NCBI GenBank assembly: GCA_017439805.1 | Contig: JAFSIK010000035.1 | Location: forward strand, 1-43,766 | Direction of reading: 5' to 3' | DNA length: 43,766 nt | Source: Oscillospiraceae bacterium | Lineage (GTDB): Bacteria; Bacillota; Clostridia; Oscillospirales; Oscillospiraceae | Part shown: positions 31,851 to 39,524 of the stretch, piece after piece | Numbering within the stretch: the stretch's first letter is position 1 | How the letters are laid out: the number at the start of each line of letters is the position of its first letter | Program-made: the position numbers and the translations under genes | The notes under the pieces: model-generated | The model's input: only the letters and a program-made list of their open reading frames with translations | What the model was told of the DNA's origin: nothing | The model's database searches: none

Positions 31851-33200
31851 GTGGCTTCGTCGGTGGTTTCACTTATCAGCGTTTTCGTGGGTCTTGCCCT
31901 GCTGATAATTCTTGCCTACAAGGGTCATTCAACTATCTGGGTTGCTCCGGTGTGCGCCATGGTGGTGGCGGCTTTCAGCGGCCTTAATCTGCTGACCGCC
32001 TATATGGGCGACTATATGCGCGGCACGGCGGACTACGTTATTTCGTGGTTTCCCGCCTTCTTTCTGGGCGCCGTATACGGCAAGATAATGGACATGACCG
32101 GCTCCGCCCGGTCCCTTGCCAACAAGCTCATCGGTCTTATCGGCTCAAAATACGCCGTTCTGGCGGTGGTGCTGCCCTGTATGCTGATGACCTACGGCGG
32201 CATCAGTCTTTTCGTGGTGGTTTTCGTCATCTATCCCATGGGCTACGCCATCTACCGGGAGGCAAACCTGCCCCGCACCCTGCTTCCCAGCGCCATCGCT
32301 CTGGGCGCCTTCGGCGTGACCATGATGGCTATCCCCGGCTCGCCCCAGATACAGAACATCATTCCCACGGAGTATTTCGGCACCACCCCCGCCGCCGCCC
32401 CTCTGATGGGTATAATTTCGGCGGTTTTGATGTTCGTGCCGGGTTATCTTTACCTTGAATACCGGGTGCGGCAGGTGCGAAAGGCCGGCCTTGGATTTAC
32501 CGAGGACCCCAAGTACAAAGAGCTGGAGGGGCTGGACAATCTGCCAAAATGGCACTGGCTGTGCGGACTTGTGCCCCTGGTGGTTGTTGTGCTGATGCTC
32601 AACGTCCTGCCCAAAATACTCCTGCGCACCGCCGGTGTGGAGTGGACTCCCAGCCAGGCGGTGGTGGTTGCTCTGCTGGGCGGCATCGCCGTGGCCTGCG
32701 CCATGAACGCAAAGCAGGCTAAGCATCTCATGCCCGCAATAAACCAGGGGGCGCAGGGCTCTGTGGGCGCCATTATGAACACCGCCTGCGCGGTGGGATT
32801 CGGCGCGGTAATCAAAATCGTACCGGGATTTGAGCTTCTCAAAACCGCTCTTTTGAATATGCCCGGCAACATACTTTTCACCGAAGCCGTCACGGTAAAC
32901 GTACTGGCGGGAGCCACAGGCTCGGCCTCCGGCGGCATGACAATCGTGCTGGAAGCCATGGCGGGGCAGTTTCTGGAAAAAGCCGCCGCCGTGGGCATTT
33001 CGCCGGAGCTTCTGCACCGTGCGGCCGCAATGGCCTCCGGCGGTCTGGACACCCTGCCCCACAACGGGGCGGTGCTGACCCTGCTGGCGGTGTCCAACTG
33101 CACCCACAAGGAGTCCTACAAGGATCTTTTCATCGCCTGCGTTATCCCGCCGGTGGTGGTGGGTCTGGTGGTGCCTCTGGTCTGGGGACTTTTCATCTGA
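31851..33200 (+). CDS. GntP-family permease
   Basis: Polytopic membrane protein, 449 aa, about 12 hydrophobic segments, of the gluconate/organic-acid:H+ symporter family. The best family signs are ITYGGISLFVVVFVIYP-like MTYGGISLFVVVFVIYPMG (about residues 108-126), NVLAGATGSASGGMTIVLEAM (about 350) and AAMASGGLDTLPHNGAVLTLLAVSNCTHKESYKDLF near the C-terminus. The start is GTG at 31851 after AAGGAGGTGCGCC. Its own promoter and a terminator make it monocistronic. Substrate could be gluconate, hydroxybutyrate or another carboxylate. Confidence 0.9.
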   Translation: MASSVVSLISVFVGLALLIILAYKGHSTIWVAPVCAMVVAAFSGLNLLTAYMGDYMRGTADYVISWFPAFFLGAVYGKIMDMTGSARSLANKLIGLIGSKYAVLAVVLPCMLMTYGGISLFVVVFVIYPMGYAIYREANLPRTLLPSAIALGAFGVTMMAIPGSPQIQNIIPTEYFGTTPAAAPLMGIISAVLMFVPGYLYLEYRVRQVRKAGLGFTEDPKYKELEGLDNLPKWHWLCGLVPLVVVVLMLNVLPKILLRTAGVEWTPSQAVVVALLGGIAVACAMNAKQAKHLMPAINQGAQGSVGAIMNTACAVGFGAVIKIVPGFELLKTALLNMPGNILFTEAVTVNVLAGATGSASGGMTIVLEAMAGQFLEKAAAVGISPELLHRAAAMASGGLDTLPHNGAVLTLLAVSNCTHKESYKDLFIACVIPPVVVGLVVPLVWGLFI

Positions 33201-33202
33201 AT

Positions 33203-33232
33203 AAAAAAACCACCCCGGAGGGTGGTTTTTTT
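33203..33232. terminator. Bidirectional terminator between GntP and phosphoesterase genes
   Basis: ACCACCC pairs with GGGTGGT around CGGA, flanked by A7 and T8; the right T-tract overlaps the stop of the convergent phosphoesterase gene. Confidence 0.9.
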
Positions 33233-34322
33233 ATTTGCCCTTTAAGGTGATGAGCACCGCTTCCGTGGGGGTGCCGAGGCGGGCCGGCGTGCCGTAGATG
33301 CCCGCGCCGGAGGTTACTATGCTGTGCTGGGCGAGCCGGCTTTCAAGGCCGTAGAAATGGGGCGTCAGCAGGCCGTAAAACAGATTTCCCGGGAAAGTCT
33401 GCCCCCCGTGGGTGTGACCGGAGAGCACCAGATCCGCCCCCGCCTCCCACAGCGCCTTATACCGTGAGGGGTTGTGGTCCACGGCGATGACGGGGCGCTC
33501 TTTATCCGCCCGGCGCAAAAGCTCCTCCTCCCCCAGCCGCTCACCACGGCGAATGTCCTTTCTGAAAACGAAGTCGGCGCCAAGCTCGTTTGCCGCCTCA
33601 TCGCGGAGCCATTTTATGCCGGTGCTTTTTATAAATTCCTCCCGCAGGGCGCTTTCCTCCAGCAGGTCGTGATTTCCCTCGCAGGCGTAGACGGGAGCGA
33701 TGGCCGCAAGGCGGGAAAGCTCAGCGGCGGCAAGGTCTTTGCGGCGCAGGTGGGAAAATCTGTGGTCGAAAAGGTCTCCGGCGATGATTATAACGTCCGG
33801 GGAGGCTTTCTCCACTGTCCGAACCACTCTTGCGAGCATATTTTTCCCCGTGAAGGCGCCCAGATGCAGGTCGGAAATCAGAGCGATCTTAATTTCCGGG
33901 CAGGGTTTGCCGATTTTTATTTCATATTTTTTCAGCTTTACCCGAAGAGCATTGGCGGCACCCACCGCCAAAAGCAGGATATACACCGCCAGAATCACCC
34001 GGCCGGCCTGCTCAAGGGGCATTTCGCGCCAGAAAAGTTTTACGATATATCCCACAAAAACCAGCGTGCCCAGAAGCAGCACCGGAGACATTGCCGCCTC
34101 GCCGATAACGTGCAGCGCTGCCGCCGCCCTGCCCCGGGGCAGCATATAGCTTATGGCGGTGGCAAGGGACAAAAACATGAAAAGGGGCCAGAGTATCCAC
34201 GCCCCATTCCACCACAGTCTCAGCCAAAGCACGCAGGGGTGCCATATGAATATGAGGGCGGCAAAGGCAAAAACCGCTGTTGCCGCCATGGTTAAAGGCC
34301 GCATTTTTACCGGCAGTTTCAT
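33231..34322 (-). CDS. Membrane-anchored metallophosphoesterase
   Basis: A 363-residue protein with about four membrane segments in residues 8-130 and a C-terminal calcineurin-like phosphoesterase domain. The metal motifs are complete: SDLHLG (D-x-H, about 150), GDLFDHR (about 182), GNHD (about 215) and SGHTHGGQ (about 302-309). The fold resembles YkuE/YaeI-type enzymes, some of which act on lipid head groups. ATG 34322 follows GGAGGGCGGAAA; the frame is open 43 codons further but through the divergent trmH promoter. Monocistronic, divergent from the methyltransferase gene. Confidence 0.88.
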   Translation of the reverse strand: MKLPVKMRPLTMAATAVFAFAALIFIWHPCVLWLRLWWNGAWILWPLFMFLSLATAISYMLPRGRAAAALHVIGEAAMSPVLLLGTLVFVGYIVKLFWREMPLEQAGRVILAVYILLLAVGAANALRVKLKKYEIKIGKPCPEIKIALISDLHLGAFTGKNMLARVVRTVEKASPDVIIIAGDLFDHRFSHLRRKDLAAAELSRLAAIAPVYACEGNHDLLEESALREEFIKSTGIKWLRDEAANELGADFVFRKDIRRGERLGEEELLRRADKERPVIAVDHNPSRYKALWEAGADLVLSGHTHGGQTFPGNLFYGLLTPHFYGLESRLAQHSIVTSGAGIYGTPARLGTPTEAVLITLKGK

Positions 34323-34388
34323 TTTCCGCCCTCCTTTTTTCTTTATGTGCATATCATACCCCAAAAAGACCTCTCTGCCAACGGAAAA

Positions 34389-34417
34389 TTGACAGGGACT
34401 GCCGTGGGGAATATAAT
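34389..34417 (+). promoter_or_regulatory. Consensus sigma-A promoter of the TrmH-type gene
   Basis: TTGACA (34389-34394), 17 bases, TATAAT (34412-34417): a perfect match to consensus. Confidence 0.85.
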
Positions 34418-34444
34418 ATTGCCAGAAATTTTCGGGAGGCGCCC

Positions 34445-35260
34445 ATGGCAAACATCATCGAAATAACAGATTTTGCCGCGGCTGAGCTGGACGTTTACGC
34501 AAGGCTCACCCGTGCTCAGCTGCGCCGGCAGGGCGGACTTTTCATCGCCGAAAGCGTAAAAGTCATCGAAAACGCCCTTGAGGCCGGCTGCGTGCCCCGC
34601 TCCCTGCTGATGGAGCGGCGGCAGACGGAGCACGGGGCGGCGGAGCTGATAAGCCGCTGCGGGGATATTCCCGTTTACACGGCGGACAGGGAAATTCTGG
34701 CGGAGCTGACCGGGTTTGAGCTGACCCGGGGCGTGCTTTGCGCCATGGAGAGGCCACCTCTTCTTTCCCCGGCGGAGGTGTGCAAAAACGCCCGGCGCGT
34801 GGCCGTTCTGGAGGGCATCGTGGACCCCACAAACGTAGGCGCGATTTTCCGCAGCGCCGCGGCGCTGGGTATGGACGCTGTGCTGCTGAGCCCCACCTGC
34901 TGCGACCCTCTCCACCGCCGTGCGGCAAGGGTCAGCATGGGCGCCGTTTTCCGCATTCCCTGGGCCTATCTGGGCGAAAGTGCCGCCGACTGGCCCGGAA
35001 AGGGGCTTGATTTTCTCAAAAGTGCGGGATTTACCACCGCCGCCCTTGCTCTGGACGAGAGGAGCATCGGCATCGAGGACGAAAGACTTCGCCGCAGCGG
35101 GGCTCTGGCGCTGATGCTTGGCACCGAGGGCGAGGGGCTTATGAGGGAAACGGTGGTGGGCTGCGATTTCACCGTAATGATACCCATGAGCCACGGGGTA
35201 AATTCCCTGAATGTGGCAGCAGCAGCCGCCGTGGCCTTCTGGCAGGTAACAAGACCGTAA
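34445..35260 (+). CDS. TrmH/SpoU-family RNA 2'-O-methyltransferase
   Basis: SPOUT-class methyltransferase, 271 aa, using S-adenosylmethionine to methylate a ribose in rRNA or tRNA. The N-terminal substrate-binding part is at about residues 20-95 (RLTRAQLRRQGGLFIAES). The knotted catalytic domain has the three motifs: VDPTNVGAIFRSAAALGMDAVL (about 126-147), LGTEGEGL (about 225-232) and IPMSHGVNSLNVAAAAAVAFW (about 246-266). ATG 34445 follows GGGAGGCGCCC. Its terminator has been split by the transposon that starts 22 bases downstream of the stop. Confidence 0.92.
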   Translation: MANIIEITDFAAAELDVYARLTRAQLRRQGGLFIAESVKVIENALEAGCVPRSLLMERRQTEHGAAELISRCGDIPVYTADREILAELTGFELTRGVLCAMERPPLLSPAEVCKNARRVAVLEGIVDPTNVGAIFRSAAALGMDAVLLSPTCCDPLHRRAARVSMGAVFRIPWAYLGESAADWPGKGLDFLKSAGFTTAALALDERSIGIEDERLRRSGALALMLGTEGEGLMRETVVGCDFTVMIPMSHGVNSLNVAAAAAVAFWQVTRP

Positions 35261-35271
35261 ACAAAAAACCA

Positions 35272-35281
35272 CCCCGAGGGG
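35272..35281. repeat. Left target-site duplication of the transposon
   Basis: CCCCGAGGGG, identical to 41427-41436. The sequence is itself the palindromic centre of a terminator (ACCACCCC-GA-GGGGTGGT) that would be restored if the 6.1-kb insert and one copy were removed. Confidence 0.92.
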
Positions 35282-35299
35282 CAATGTCATTTAGTTAAG
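35282..35299. repeat. Left terminal inverted repeat (IRL)
   Basis: CAATGTCATTTAGTTAAG, 18 bases, exact inverse of 41409-41426. Beyond base 18 the two ends diverge. Confidence 0.95.
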
Positions 35300-35310
35300 C
35301 CTTTATCGCA

Positions 35311-35362
35311 CAAAAAATCCCCTACCCACTTCCGGTTTTAGAAGTGGGTAGGGGGTCTTTTT
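35311..35362. terminator. Terminator inside the left transposon end
   Basis: CCCCTACCCACTTC (35319-35332) pairs perfectly with GAAGTGGGTAGGGG (35341-35354), 14 pairs, with A6 on the left and T7 on the right. It ends the cassette transcript on the minus strand and stops host transcription arriving from the TrmH-type gene. Confidence 0.92.
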
Positions 35363-36261
35363 TATTCTCCGTAGTAAATCGCGATTGGGTGAACGACGAA
35401 CAAATCTTTTTCTCGTGTTGGCAAAATCGAAATCAGAGTCTGATTTACCAAAGCCTGCAACTGAGAAAAAATATTATCCGAGTTCGGGACGCTTGTTTCT
35501 CCGATGATGTTAGTGATGTATCCCAAACAGGTAACATCGCCACCGTGCTTAAAACCCATGGTTTGCGGATTGTCCCTGAAATATTTATCCTCCAAAGGAA
35601 TTAAGTAGCCATCTGAAGAAACCAACATTCGTTTATAGGGAACTATCTGTCGCAGAGCTTTCACAATGTCAGAGATGTCCTCGTACTGCTTGTTATTCGC
35701 GTCGACGAGTTCTTTAACCCTCTTTTTCAGTTCAGCTTCATTTTTGCGCTGTTGCTCTCTGTTTAAGTTCTCGGAGATTTCTTGCGCCGCGCGAGCTTCA
35801 ATTTTCTCCTTTTCGGATTTTTTCATAAATTTTAAAAAGCTGTTTTCATCAGAGAAAAGGCTTTCGATATATTCCAAATCAACAAATCCAAAGGATTGCT
35901 TCAATTCAACAAAAGAGCCAAGACATGCATCTTTGGGGCTTGTATCGTATTCCTTGTGGATTTGTTCATAGGCAATATCAAACGCCGCATCATGCAGGGT
36001 TTTGGTCGCGATTTCTTTCAGAACGGTTTGAGAATGGCTATTGAGTTCTACTCCACCAGTTCCGCTGAGTTCTGCCTGCGCCTGTGCGAACTTCCAGATA
36101 CCGCCGCCAACGGAGCCGTCAAGCGAAACGCTCCCGGTCTTCGTGTTCTCCTTGCCTGCGGTATCCTCATGCTCGCTGGCCGTTTCCAGAACGAGGCCTT
36201 TTTCTTTCTGGGCAATTATGGAGTTTACAATATCCGTATCTAGATAGATAAACTGCTTCAT
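35362..36261 (-). CDS. Unknown protein (DUF6414-like) coupled to the R-M enzyme
   Basis: A 299-residue soluble protein. The N-terminus KQFIYLDTDIVNSIIAQKEKG resembles proteins annotated DUF6414, a match from memory with moderate certainty. Residues about 55-75 are Gly/Ser-rich and membrane-surface-like (SLDGSVGGGIWKFAQAQAELS). A charged coiled-coil region spans about 135-185 (KKSEKEKIEARAAQEISENLNREQQRKNEAELKKRVKEL in part). The C-terminal part (about 200-299) looks globular (GFKHGGDVTCLGYITNIIGET). ATG 36261 lies 3 bases past the R-M stop, with AAGGAGTAACGG inside that gene's end, so translation is coupled. No catalytic motif is obvious. A defence-accessory role is inferred from coupling only. 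Confidence 0.75.
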   Translation of the reverse strand: MKQFIYLDTDIVNSIIAQKEKGLVLETASEHEDTAGKENTKTGSVSLDGSVGGGIWKFAQAQAELSGTGGVELNSHSQTVLKEIATKTLHDAAFDIAYEQIHKEYDTSPKDACLGSFVELKQSFGFVDLEYIESLFSDENSFLKFMKKSEKEKIEARAAQEISENLNREQQRKNEAELKKRVKELVDANNKQYEDISDIVKALRQIVPYKRMLVSSDGYLIPLEDKYFRDNPQTMGFKHGGDVTCLGYITNIIGETSVPNSDNIFSQLQALVNQTLISILPTREKDLFVVHPIAIYYGE

Positions 36262-36264
36262 CCG

Positions 36265-39012
36265 TTACTCCTTTTCTGTTAGTCGCTGGTACATCTTCAT
36301 CAGTTCCGCAACGCAGGAGGCCTCTGTGGTGGTCTTAATGTCGAAGCCATAGGCTTGCATAACGGCCTTGTCGTTCTGCTGGTGCGCTTTGCGGAGTTCC
36401 GGCGGCATAGCAACTTCATCGTAGAGGTCGGCAAGGCTGGCATCGGGGTACAGGGCACGGGCGTCAAGGATGGCCTGTGCAGTTTGCTCGATTTTGGCCT
36501 TTTGCGCATCGGTCGGTATCGGCCACGGGAAGCAGTTATAGACGATTTCTTTGGAATAACGGTAATCGCTTTTAAGCCGTCCACAAGTTGTCCGCATCCA
36601 AGCATTATGTACATTTGACATTAACACGCCAAATTGAAAAACGGTTGCATCGGGAATAATGAAGACTGCATTGCTGGAAATAACATCTGGCCCGACAAAT
36701 CCCAATGGGATGTATTTACGCGATGCAGAACTATGTGCGGGAACAATGATATACGGCTTGCCTTCTGGCTGTGTGATTTGAGCAAATAAAGTCGGCGTTT
36801 CGGCAAACTTTCGTATTGCAGCCGCAATGCTATTGTTTCGCATTTCTTTACATTTTTCAATTCTTTGCATAACCAACGGCATACTTCTGAGTTCCTTTGG
36901 ATTAGCTCCCTTGAGCCAAAGGCAATACCGCTTGTCGTTATGCAGGAATTCTACAGCGCCAACGTATTGACGAATAAATTTCTGCGCATCTGGCTCTTGC
37001 TCCAAAAAGCTATCATACTCGTCCTTCTCAATTATCAAGTTACCGCCGTCCGCAGGCTTGTTTCCATATACCATTGCAGGGATAGCACCAAACGGTTTTC
37101 TTTGCGCGAATACAATAACATCTGTGCTGTCAAGTAAGTAGGGATTTATATTCGCCGCTATACGACGCTGATTGCCGTCATAAAGCACTTTGGCACTCCG
37201 GGCAAACGTTGCAAAACCGATTACTACACAGTGAACTGCAGCCTTCGCTTTTGCCTCGCTCGACCACACGAATGTCCGATGTGCAAAGTTGATTACAAGG
37301 CTCTCGGCTAACAGTTTCGGCCACAAAACTGGAACAATCTCTCCTTGGCAAATGGAGTTCGTTGACACAAACGCACATTCAATTCGTGTTCCACCCATGT
37401 ACTGGATAGCCTTCATGTACCAACAGGCAACATAGTCAACATTTTTTGTCCCCGGAAAGATATATGCAACATCTTCTTTTTGCTCAGGCTTCATCAAAGA
37501 AAATCCAACAAACGGCGGATTGCCCATGATGTAATCCAGATTTGCCTTGGGGATTATGTTTTCCCAATCCAGTCTCAGGGCATTACCCTCCACTATATTG
37601 GCATAGGATTTCAAGGGTAAGAAATCGAGGCTCATATGAACAACGTCCTCGGTTTCTTTCATCATCTGACTTTCTGCAATCCACAGAGCGGTCTTGGCGA
37701 CGGTAACGGCAAAATCGTTGATTTCAATGCCGTAGAACTGACCGATAGATACTTGGATAGGGTTTCCAACATCAAAAATAATTTGCCCACCATGCATCAT
37801 GGAAATAACCTCGTTTTCCAACCGCCGCAAGGAAATGTAGGTTTCTGTTAAAAAGTTGCCCGAACCACAGGCGGGGTCGAGGAACGACAGGCCTGCCAGT
37901 TTGGACTGATAGGCTTTCAGCTTGGCTGTACGGGTCTTATTCACAGAAATTTCGGAGATTTCAGTAAGTTCTACGCGAAGCGCATCCAAAAACAGGGGGT
38001 CAATAACTTTGTGGATGTTCTCAATGCTGGTATAGTGCATACCCCCGGCGCGGCGGGTTTCAGGGTTGAGGGTGCTTTCAAACACTGCTCCGAAAATGGT
38101 AGGGCTAATGGCAGACCAATCAAAATCGCCGCTAGCGCGGTTCAAAATCAGATCCACAATGTTGTCATCCAGACGGGGAATGATAAGACTTTCATCGGTA
38201 AACAAGCCGCCGTTGACGTAAGGGAACGCGGCAAGGTCATCGTCCATGTAGGGGTCGCGGTCTTCGGGTTTGGTGTCCAGCACCTTAAACAGGTCAATAA
38301 GGGCACGACGGGCATCATGGGCATGATGCTCCAAATAGTTGTGAAACATACCATGTGCGCCGAAAACACCCGCATCCTCGGCATACAGGCAGAATACCAG
38401 ACGGACGCACAGAGCATTCAGACTTTTCAGCGTTTCGGGGTCGTTGGGGTCTTTATACTGTCGGAGTAGTGCATCATACAGAACACCAACGATTTCACCG
38501 GCCTTTAAGGAGACTTCCATTTCCTTGCGGATAGCGGTATTGCCCGTATCAACAAGGAAGTTCAAGCGGTGGTATTCCTTTTCCAAGTCAGACAAATAGA
38601 GGATTTCCGGGGCATCGTTAGGACGGTTCATATCGTGGATATGGAACTCAGCAAAATTGCAGACAACTATCCAGCGGGGCGTTTGATTAAACGGCAGATA
38701 GCCAGCATAACGGCGCGCTTGCTGATACGGGGTCAACATAGAACCATCAGACTGCTTATAGCCTTTCCGCAGGTCGATATCGCGGCCTTTTTGTTCCACA
38801 AGAACGCGGGTCTCCGGAAGATAGCCGTCAATGAAACTGGTATGGCTCAGCTTCACCGGAACTTCAAATTGTATAGCAGTAGAGCCGTCCACACCGAAAA
38901 CCTTTGTCAGCAGTTCAATCCAGAAACGCTGGGTTTCCTGCTTTTCATCGCCTTTGCCGTTCCAATAGGCAGCAAATTCTTTCGCGGCGGCGCGCTGTGC
39001 AGCATCTGCCAT
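36265..39012 (-). CDS. MmeI-like single-chain restriction-modification enzyme (type IIL/IIG)
   Basis: A 915-residue protein, almost the length of MmeI (919), that probably both methylates adenine and cuts at a distance from its site. The N-terminal nuclease part has IDGYLPETRVLVEQKG: D62 and E73-x-K75, a PD-ExK-type centre. A helical connector (about 150-300) leads to a gamma-class N6-adenine methyltransferase: motif I DPACGSGNF (379-387), then YGIEINDFAVTVAKTALW (motif II/III region) and motif IV NPPF (498-501). The C-terminal third (about 560-860) should be the target-recognition domain, ending in a helical tail. ATG 39012 follows GGAGG with a 9-base gap. All catalytic residues are present, so it should be active. 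No separate methylase or nuclease gene is in the element, consistent with one chain doing both. Recognition site unknown. Confidence 0.88.
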   Translation of the reverse strand: MADAAQRAAAKEFAAYWNGKGDEKQETQRFWIELLTKVFGVDGSTAIQFEVPVKLSHTSFIDGYLPETRVLVEQKGRDIDLRKGYKQSDGSMLTPYQQARRYAGYLPFNQTPRWIVVCNFAEFHIHDMNRPNDAPEILYLSDLEKEYHRLNFLVDTGNTAIRKEMEVSLKAGEIVGVLYDALLRQYKDPNDPETLKSLNALCVRLVFCLYAEDAGVFGAHGMFHNYLEHHAHDARRALIDLFKVLDTKPEDRDPYMDDDLAAFPYVNGGLFTDESLIIPRLDDNIVDLILNRASGDFDWSAISPTIFGAVFESTLNPETRRAGGMHYTSIENIHKVIDPLFLDALRVELTEISEISVNKTRTAKLKAYQSKLAGLSFLDPACGSGNFLTETYISLRRLENEVISMMHGGQIIFDVGNPIQVSIGQFYGIEINDFAVTVAKTALWIAESQMMKETEDVVHMSLDFLPLKSYANIVEGNALRLDWENIIPKANLDYIMGNPPFVGFSLMKPEQKEDVAYIFPGTKNVDYVACWYMKAIQYMGGTRIECAFVSTNSICQGEIVPVLWPKLLAESLVINFAHRTFVWSSEAKAKAAVHCVVIGFATFARSAKVLYDGNQRRIAANINPYLLDSTDVIVFAQRKPFGAIPAMVYGNKPADGGNLIIEKDEYDSFLEQEPDAQKFIRQYVGAVEFLHNDKRYCLWLKGANPKELRSMPLVMQRIEKCKEMRNNSIAAAIRKFAETPTLFAQITQPEGKPYIIVPAHSSASRKYIPLGFVGPDVISSNAVFIIPDATVFQFGVLMSNVHNAWMRTTCGRLKSDYRYSKEIVYNCFPWPIPTDAQKAKIEQTAQAILDARALYPDASLADLYDEVAMPPELRKAHQQNDKAVMQAYGFDIKTTTEASCVAELMKMYQRLTEKE

Positions 39013-39062
39013 GGCATTCTTCCTCCTTTTGCGATTCTTGTCGCTTTTTTACATCGTACCAC

Positions 39063-39352
39063 AGACTTGTTGTTTTTTCCAGAGGCCACAAATGAGCTAT
39101 CAGTATTTTTCGAAAAAGGTGTGGTCTTTTTATACAGTATCAAGACTTGTTGAGATTTTGGTATATATCTTAACTTAACAGGTGTTTTACTTTGAGGAAG
39201 CCCCAAAAGAGACCCTGCGTCAGATTTCCATGCGCAGACTTTTAGAGCATTGCACCAACTTGTTGATTTTGGAGGCAATACATCGGAATATCCCTTTTGT
39301 TTTGAATTTTTATAAAGCACAAATATTTTTGCATGAAAAGATAGACTTGTTG
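39063..39352. repeat. Four spaced ACTTGTTG repeats upstream of the R-M gene
   Basis: ACTTGTTG core at 39065-39072, 39145-39152, 39258-39265 and 39345-39352, three of them preceded by AG, spaced 80, 113 and 87 bases in the same orientation. They lie in the 512-base gene-free stretch between the R-M and transposase genes (39013-39524), which otherwise shows only an end-like sequence near 39398 and a terminator at 39477-39512. They may bind a regulator or the transposase. Confidence 0.5.
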
Positions 39353-39397
39353 TAAAAGGGACGAGGACGTTTCCTGTTTTGGGTCAATTTTGTGGGT

Positions 39398-39409
39398 ATT
39401 AAGTTAAGC
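39398..39409. repeat. Internal copy of the transposon end (partial)
   Basis: ATTAAGTTAAGC matches the inner part of IRL plus its next base (ATTTAGTTAAGC, 35288-35300 region) at 11 of 12 positions and in the same orientation. It sits just left of the transposase terminator, where the left end of a basic insertion sequence of about 2 kb would lie. Confidence 0.4.
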
Positions 39410-39476
39410 AACACATTTATTTTTGAAAATTAGCAATTTTTCGTCCGGATTTTAGCGATTTCACAAAAAATATATG

Positions 39477-39512
39477 AGAAGGGGTGCAACCTTGAAAATT
39501 GCACCCCTTCTC
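39477..39512. terminator. Transposase gene terminator (bidirectional)
   Basis: GAGAAGGGGTGCAA-type arm (39477-39489) pairs with TTGCACCCCTTCTC (39499-39512); the minus strand then reads ATATATTTTTTG. It separates transposase transcription from the R-M cassette. Confidence 0.85.
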
Positions 39513-39524
39513 TTTTCTTAACGG

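Noticed and set aside
39063..39352. CRISPR array
   Set aside because: The repeated unit is only 8-10 bases, spacing is irregular (80-113 bases) and no cas gene is present.
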